64,000 bases of DNA from Pinus tabuliformis (Eukaryota > Streptophyta > Pinopsida > Pinales > Pinaceae): NCBI GenBank assembly GCA_031772625.1, contig CM062810.1, positions 704,038,519 through 704,102,518 of the forward strand. Reading direction: 5' to 3'. This document shows positions 57,222 through 64,000 of this stretch, piece by piece. A model generated the notes under the pieces. The model searched no databases and had not been told where the DNA came from. It saw nothing but the letters and a program-made list of their open reading frames with translations. The number at the start of each line of letters is the position of its first letter. Position 1 is the stretch's first letter. A program made the translations under genes and the position numbers.

Positions 57222-58253
57222 TGTTAAATTTGTAATTCCAACTGCACGGCAGTTTTCGGAAAACCACCGTGGTCTCCCCGCACCACCATTCGGCGAAGGC
57301 GGTTTCCGTAGCGGAGGCTCCGAACACCTTCACACTCCGCCACGCGTCCCATGTACGAGCAACCGAAAACTGCTTTCCCCGGACGCTAAAGTCCGTTTGT
57401 TTTGCTGGTGGATGGTGTGCGAACCACGTCGGATCAGCTCAGCGATCTGGACGCATAATCTCCGCCGTTGACTTCCCGAAGATGCATAACCGCCCGCGAC
57501 AAGTCAGATCTTTGCGTGGAGTGAAAGTCTTTTGCATTGACCACCGTAGGAGGAATTTATGGAATTTAATGTTGGTCGTATTTTCTTTGGTGAGGTTTTA
57601 ATATGTTATGGGCATGTCTTTAATTGGTGGTTATGGGCACGTTGTTGTATATGTTTTTATATATATGTTTTCATATATGTTGTAAAGGTATGCCTGCGTC
57701 TTGTAGTTGACAATGTTGGCGTGGTGTATATGGGCACGCAGAGAAGTTTTTTTTGTATTGTGATGTATGGTGTGCATTGAGGCCGCGCACGGTATTGCAT
57801 ACAGAACAGAGGCATAGTAATGGTGTTGAGCCTGTGCACATTTTTTGTTGTTCATGAATTGTAATGAGCGCACAGCAGTGCGTGTAATTCTTTTTGGTGC
57901 ACAGCAGTGCGAGATTTCCAAAAGAAACAGGGGTTGTAATGTTTTGTTTTTAGCCATTGAAGAACAGAGGAACATCATGTTGTTTATGTAATCTCCACAG
58001 CAGTGGAAAATTTGTGAGAGCAGCAGAGTTTTTTTTTGGTTCCCTCTTTACACAGAGGAAGAAATATGTAACAGAATGTTTGTTTTTAAATTAATAGAAA
58101 TGCTTTGTGACTGTGTAATGCTGTCTTGTGAGTCATTTTGGTTTTGAAAGGATCCCTGTCAAAAGATCTTGGACAGAGTAAACAGAGCATTGTCTCTGTG
58201 GTGAATTTTTATTTTGGTTTTGGTATTTCTCCATTTAAAAAAAATACCCAACA
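57222..58253 (+). repeat. 3' LTR of the gag-only element
   Basis: 1032 bp, matching 52946-53975 apart from one base (about 57617) and a 2-bp insertion (TTGGTGG for TGTGG, about 57625). Confidence 0.95.
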
Positions 58254-58494
58254 GTGGTATCAGAGCTAGTCCAGGCTCTTTGAAGACTCAAAGAAGCTGA
58301 AGGAAGGTGTGGTTGTAGCAGTCAAACTTCTCCAGCAATGTGAAGACTCAGCCAAAAGAGTTAAGGTATTTTTCAAAGCTTTCCTTTCTGTTACTGTTAA
58401 AAGAACAGTCAGTGATTTAAAAGAAAACACAGTAAAGTATTTAAAGCCTAGATAAGAATGGCAAGGTCAAAGAAGAAAGCCTCCAAGCCTGTTA
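58254..58494 (+). pseudogene. partial second unit: primer site, leader and start of gag
   Basis: After the right LTR the sequence repeats 53976-54216: primer site, leader, the gag ATG and its first codons (MARSKKKASKPV), identical by eye. It breaks at CCTGTTA, where the 131-bp left flank is joined. TTA is shared by both partners at the junction. Confidence 0.92.
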
Positions 58495-58622
58495 GATAGG
58501 AATCAGGATGAATATATACGATATATTCAGCGAAGGTTTTATGTTTTCTTAGATATGAGATCCGTAATAAATCACAATGGCTTCTTTTACATACGAAACT
58601 GTTTTAGTGACACCCACCAATA
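58492..58622. repeat. left flank, second copy, carrying the empty insertion site
   Basis: Repeats 52815-52945, then continues past the insertion point as CCAATATGCAAACATGAC, with no LTR. It is therefore an uninterrupted version of the target site. Confidence 0.92.
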
Positions 58623-59650
58623 TGCAAACATGACAGATCTCACCCACTCGCCAATATGTAAACATGACAGACTTCACCCACCCACTCAAATAATAACCAA
58701 CATGTTAACCCACCAATGAATTTTCTTAGTGCCACCCACCTACCATATGTAAAATGATAGATCTCAACGACCCACCCACCCAATTTCTAAAGTTCAGTCA
58801 AGTGACTTAATAATTTTTTTGGACAATAGATATCACATCCGTGACAGAGGTCCTAAAACCATGGAGGTCCATCAACAAACCATGGGGTTCATCAACTTCC
58901 CGAGGATAAAGAAACATGGAAGGCCATTAACTTCTTTGGGGACAGAGAAACGTAAGACACGGTTTGCCACCTACTTGTAGAATGGTCCACTTTTCCATCC
59001 AAGCTGGTGGAGTGCATCAAGTGACTGAATAATTTCCACATTGGTGACAGAGGTGCCCAAAACCAGGGAGGATAATCAATCAACTTCCTGAGTACAGATA
59101 AATGTAAGCTACTGGTTCCCACAACAAACGTTACAAATAAGTAAAACATCCGCAAAATAGAAACAGCGACCATAATAGGTGTTAGATATTGCCTCAAGCA
59201 TATATAAGTGCATAATAACTTGGCAATCATAAATCTCAAGCACATCTGATCACATTTAATGAGAACAAGGTAGCTACCTTATTTAAGGACCAAGGTAAAT
59301 ACTAACTTTTAATCAGCAGCGATCAAGCTCAATGTACAGTGTACACAACCTTAGGCAGAGGCCATGGGGACCAGCGTTTACAATGCTTCTGTAGCCCGCA
59401 ACCATGGAAATGCAAAACACATAAACTAATCTATTAACGTCAGAAAAACAAAACACTACGCGGCAAATCAACATCTTATTTCAGAAGAACATATATCTCA
59501 CTTTCTGAATCAGATATTCTCTCTGTCTACCTACGAATTAAAGAACAAACAACTTTTTTTTATTGCCTGCCCCATTCTTCTTGCACCAAGTGGCAGTCAG
59601 CACCAAGCGGCAGCCAGCGCCTCTTTGTCTTCGTAAATTCTGCCATGTCT
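58623..59650. other. intergenic DNA, no gene recognised
   Basis: CCCACC-rich start with repeated AATATG.AAACATGACAGA, then a loose duplication of about 230 bp: TCAAGTGACTTAATAATTT (about 58796) and TCAAGTGACTGAATAATTT (about 59017), both followed by GTGACAGAGGT and a GGAGG block. A 117-codon minus-strand frame at 58892-59245 spans it and has no recognised domain. Confidence 0.5.
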
Positions 59651-59654
59651 TTCA

Positions 59655-62600
59655 CATTCCTTTTTAGAGCTGTTTTTGCTTCTTCAAAACTGTCCATGAA
59701 TTGGACGGATATTTATCATTTTCATAATTTGTCGTTCTCTCTCCCCAAAGAACAGGGGAAAAAATACTCTTATTTCCTTATCACATCATAACTGTTGCCA
59801 GCGGCGGACAATATCATTGCCCTCTGCAAAATCTTCTCTGGTTAATCTTGTGGGCCTGGTAGGATCTCCCCTCTTATTTGGGTAGGATAGGGAGCTTTAC
59901 CCTTTGCAAACTCTGATGTGGTTTAGATTTTGGGTCTTTTTTTTTGAAGGTAGGTTTCATGGAATTTTTTTGCCTTGAACATATGAAGAGGGAAATAGAG
60001 AGCGAAATAGACAATTCAACCGCAAATTAAAATAATAACTAGTATAATAACCGAGTGTTGGGGTTTAGATTTTGATTTCGGAGAGAGACAATTCAATCAA
60101 AAGTGACCATAACAACTAATAAGCTAACCTGGGTGTTGTGGTTTAGATTTTGAATTTTTCTTTTTCGAAAATAAATTTCATGAAATCTTTTCTTTAAATA
60201 CATCACCGAGTTTAAACTTGAAGTATAACCTCCGCAAAGCCTGAACCTTCCCGCAACATGCTCTGTGCTTTGAATGCATGCATATGTAAATGGTATTGAA
60301 GTCATACCTCGGGGCTTCATCTTCTGTCTTTCACTGTCCCTTTATGAGTTGATTTTGCATCTCTCGAAATTGTCCAAACTGTCCGACTCCTAAACCATCG
60401 TCAATTATCTGACATTTGAAAATTGTGTAGCCTCATGATCATGAAGATTTATAGTTCTAGCTCTGATTAACCTCCAATATAAGCACTTTACTGAAATACC
60501 GCAACTGATTCCTGAAGCTCCTCAAAGACACACGGCCAGTAATAATTACCCAAGCTGTCTTTTTTATTATTTAACCTCGTCTTGGTGCAGAAGCCCGTGA
60601 TGCTCTTTTCAATAACCAGAGCAGAAGAATAGGCCAGACTGAAAACTATCAACAACTCATTTCATAAAAGAAAATAATAATTATTATTATATAAATTTAA
60701 AGTTACAATTAACTAAGACATATTAAATTAGACGCATTAAATTGGTGTATGATTTTTCTCTGGTTTGTAAAATTAAAAACCCATCTCCATTATGTAATTT
60801 ATAACTCTGGATTTGAATTCACACATACAACAATTTACAATTGAAAAAAAAAAAATGTATATATTGTACCGATGATAACGCACGGACATACTTAATCCGG
60901 TGATTATCAGATCGCAGACCATAGAAATAATAGCCGACATACTTTATCCCGTGATGTTCAGATAAAAGACCATAGAAATATGTATTGCAATGAACCAATA
61001 TCGAAATGTTTATCTAAGGATTGCTTTTGTTATGAAATTGGTAGACATGACACATGCTTTGGTTGATAAGTGAATATTGTGAAATTCATTGTATAAAAAG
61101 CCTGATCATCATACAATTTAAAGATAATACTGATAACCGAGAAAAATGTATTTTAAAATATGCCTCTGCAAATTTTAACAATAGCAAAGAAATTACCCGT
61201 TAAATTTAAGGGGAATCTAAAAACAATTTCTACCTTGCAAACTGACTTAAACCATCATAATTTAAACAGCTTTAATACTATGAATACATTTATCTTTAAA
61301 TTATATAAGGCCTGATATACTTTGGTATACTTCCATCGACAGACATCATGGATTGGTCATTTGATAACCATAAAGATCAAGCCCGTTCAACTAGCTCTCA
61401 TAGCAAAAATGTTCTAGCCGACGTAATTATTGTAAAATTCGGCGTATTCGTCGAAAATTCACATCAAACAGTTCAATAATATTATTGATTGATATGTCTT
61501 CCAAAACGGTTCTGCAAATTTTACCAACCTCAATGTAAACAGGCACATAACAGTTTTTTTTGCTTCCAAACTGCTTGAGATTATCATAATTTAAATGATT
61601 TTAAACAATCATAGATATGTTGTAAAAATATGTTATATCAAAAATAAAATTGAATATTTACCTTTTACAAAATAAAATAAATCCTTTCCCACAAATTTCT
61701 TGAAAATACATCGTGATTCTTCAGCTACCTCAACAAATCGAAATACTACTTTTAATAAATTTAACAATTTACTTCAAATTTAATCCTAAGATTAGTTGGT
61801 ACGACCGTTCACCATGAATACTTTTTAAAATCATAAACTCAATTTGAACAGACTTGCTCTTTGTAGTCATCTGATCATCAGTTAAGCATGTTTGATCTTT
61901 ATGGCCATCAAATGACTAATCTACGATCGCTCCTTAAACATCTTTTCGCATCCAAATTTTTAATAAAAAGACAAATAAATGCACAATTCAGTTTATTTCG
62001 ATTGCATACCTGATAAAATTCCTCTGCATTGTGGAATTCCCTGAGCGTGTTGTGAGATTTTCTAAACCTGATAGAATTGCCTCGGCGTGTCGTAGGGGCT
62101 TTTCGAAATGGGAATGACAGTTAACCACGTCAAACAATCAATCAAAGATTCCAACACAAACACGAAGCGACGCAGACATCCGACCACAACCGGCTCGGAT
62201 GACTGGGAAGGTTATCCCTCCCCCAAAAAACCAAAATAAAATGTTTTATTAATAAGATGGCCCGCCTGCAAGCGCACCTGCAAAGGCAACGCCATATCAA
62301 AACCCTAACAAAGCTTTAAGCGCTATGGGGTTTTACACTCATCCATTACCTTTCACTTCTGAACAAAAACTTCTTAAAGAAGGAGAATACAAGATCGAAA
62401 CGAATCCCCGCTATTTTAGACCTACTGTACACAATTTTCCATAAGCTTACCCCTCCTGAGTTCGAGATCTCGAAAAATAAATGTCCAAGATTATAGCATG
62501 ACAACGCTCGCTAAACATCTTCACAGGGTTCGAAAGGGAGATCAAATCTGATGCCTCCATTAAATAAACCGCTTCAAAATATGGTAGTAGCCTCTAACAG

Positions 62601-63330
62601 GCCTTTAATTCTAAATTATCACATCATAAACCTGATCACATGGAAAAGGGCCTCAATTAGAACTGGTTCTGGCCCCTGCAGTCGGACTACCAGTTCTGTT
62701 TATGAGTGATGGAAGTAATAATAACAGAAAGACGGAAGAAAAATTAGCCCGGAAACTCAGTCCGGCACTCTAAACAGACAAGTTAACTATTAAATATCAG
62801 CAAACGCCAAGAATCGAACCTGAACGTCGTCTGCCAAATAACTAAAGGAAGGAGGGTTTGGAAAGCGCTAACCCTGCAATTTAAGGAGATTGACGGCTCA
62901 GATTAATGATTGGATTTTTTGATCTGATGGTCTAGATTATATCATTGCTTTACGCAATGAGTGTATGTCTTCTGGACAAACACATCATCTGTAATTTTCT
63001 ATAGCACGCTATCTTCACAGAATCTCGATTTTGTAGGCTTGGTCGGTGGGATACATTAATTTTATCGAAATCTTGGTGCTGGAAATTTATCGATCCCACA
63101 TTCAACGTTTTGACGGTTAAATGTTCAACACTTATGATTATCCAGCACGCATGTGGGGCGTTCAACTTTGAATGGTCTCCGATGGATTAATTGTATTCTA
63201 TTTTAGGTCGATTGTCAAATTCTTGGCTGCTTGTTTTATATCCTTCGAAAATTGCTATCATACGTTTGAATATTCCCGTTGTAGACTTTGCTTGTTTTTT
63301 GGCTTTTTGATGGGCACTTTACAACAATTA
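59655..63330. repeat. long dispersed duplication, right copy
   Basis: Direct-orientation relative of 2620-5255 plus 11451-12950. The Copia insertion site of the left copy corresponds to about 61800-61850 here and is uninterrupted. Copy-specific changes include a near-duplication at about 60870-60970 (GACCATAGAAATA twice) found only here. No protein domain was recognised. It is less AT-rich from 61980 on. The copies look roughly 15-20 percent diverged by eye. Confidence 0.8.
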
Positions 63331-64000
63331 AATTAATGTAGTTGTTTCTCGGAAAACCCATCATGATTTAGTTTACCATTATTAAATTAATGTAGTTGTT
63401 TCTTGCAAAACATTAACACTTTTTACATTACGTTAATTAATACCTACTACATTTAAAAAAACACAAACAAATACCTACTACATTTAAAAAAACACAAAAC
63501 AAATTATATATATGTAATAAAATTAATGTAATTATTTCTTTAAAAACTCGTTATAATTTAGCTGTCAAATTAGCAGTGAATATTATATCTATTAATTTAG
63601 TTGTTAAACTAGCCATGAGTACAATAATTATTAGTTATTATTTGTTAATGCTATTAGCTATTCAAACTAAAAATACTTTTATTTAAATATTTAAAATCTA
63701 TTTTATTTAGGTCATCCATACAATTTAAAATTTTATAATTGTAAAATATAAATTTATCCAAATTTTGTATAGAATCATTTATGTTTTAAAGATAATTTAT
63801 TTTGAAATGAAGTTATGATAAAATTTGAATGTTTTCAAAGTTTTGAGTGGATTTTTCACTTATCATCAAGGAATTTAAAAATAGTTTTGAAAAAAAAAAG
63901 AGAGTTATTGTAAGACCTTTACTTTGGGAATAAAAAGCCTTGCTCAATTGACTATGCCAAGTGTAAAAGATAGTAGCTTGCAAGGCTAGAGAACATGTAC
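63331..64000. other. AT-rich DNA, no gene recognised
   Basis: Short direct repeats only: ATTAAATTAATGTAGTTGTT twice (about 63326 and 63390) and AATACCTACTACATTTAAAA twice (about 63440 and 63470). Confidence 0.55.

Larger units (their letters stand above)
52946..58253 (+). mobile_element. gag-only LTR retrotransposon, very young
   Basis: LTRs of 1030 and 1032 bp with TGTT...AACA ends, initiator-Met-tRNA primer site, one long open frame for Gag, and a polypurine tract. No protease, integrase, reverse transcriptase or RNase H is present; the 1.5 kb after gag is non-coding and full of short hairpin motifs. By eye the LTRs differ at one base and one 2-bp indel, so the insertion is recent. The right LTR is not followed by a target duplicate; it is followed by a partial second unit. 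Its LTR and leader resemble those of the Copia element at 47-52 kb, a candidate for the type of relative that could mobilise it. Confidence 0.93.

Noticed and set aside
58892-59245. Minus-strand frame of 117 codons with Leu-rich stretches
   Set aside because: Spans an imperfect tandem duplication; no leucine-rich-repeat consensus or other domain could be supported.
2620-63330. The long dispersed duplication as LTRs of one giant retrotransposon
   Set aside because: No TG...CA ends, primer-binding site, polypurine tract or matching target duplicate could be placed at the copy borders, and the copies are far more diverged than expected for several of the insertions between them.

Overview
The window reads as intergenic plant nuclear DNA from a large, repeat-rich genome. 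It is AT-rich, has no intact host gene, no rRNA genes and no convincing functional tRNA gene, and most of what can be recognised is retroelement. A Penelope-like retroelement with a GIY-YIG endonuclease (17.2-21.3 kb) makes a conifer or other gymnosperm the most likely source, because to my knowledge that kind of element in land plants was reported mainly from conifers. The taxon call is inference.

Layout. 1-2.6 kb: anonymous AT-rich DNA. 2.6-12.95 kb: left copy of a long dispersed duplication, split by a Copia element (5261-11445, minus strand, 509-bp LTRs, CATAT target duplication). 13-14.6 kb: anonymous DNA with tandem duplications. 14.6-16.8 kb: decayed RTE-like LINE (minus). 17.2-21.3 kb: nearly full-length but broken Penelope-like element (minus) with short terminal direct repeats and an inverted fragment of a second copy. 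21.4-24.4 kb: anonymous DNA with a tRNA-like (SINE?) segment. 24.4-36.17 kb: a Copia-type LTR element (plus) without coding capacity, whose right LTR is split by an 8.65-kb gag-protease-only LTR element (27014-35660, minus, 1019-bp LTRs, GTTGT target duplication). 36.2-40.9 kb: decayed L1-like LINE (plus). 40.9-47 kb: AT-rich DNA with several two-copy tandem repeats and, on the minus strand at 45.56-46.14 kb, three exon-like blocks that spell a RING-type zinc finger. 47.06-52.10 kb: Copia element (minus) with a nearly open gag-pol frame, a damaged integrase active site and only 9 bp of its 5' LTR. 52.95-58.25 kb: very young gag-only LTR element (plus), followed by a partial second unit and then a duplicated copy of its own left flank that carries the empty insertion site. 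59.65-63.33 kb: right copy of the long duplication. 63.3-64 kb: AT-rich DNA.

The two elements between 47 and 58.3 kb belong together. They share the initiator-Met tRNA primer site plus downstream leader, a GCACAGCAGTGC hairpin and a CCCTCT...AGAGG hairpin in the LTR. In the gag-only element these hairpin motifs are amplified: a decamer like CACAGCAGTG is scattered through the 3' non-coding part, and six CCCTCT/AGAGG hairpins with a period near 46 bp sit just before the polypurine tract. This looks like a non-autonomous element that supplies its own coiled-coil, zinc-knuckle Gag and relies on a relative for reverse transcriptase and integrase. The hairpin array is the least explained structure in the window. 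All identities and differences were judged by eye, without alignment software.
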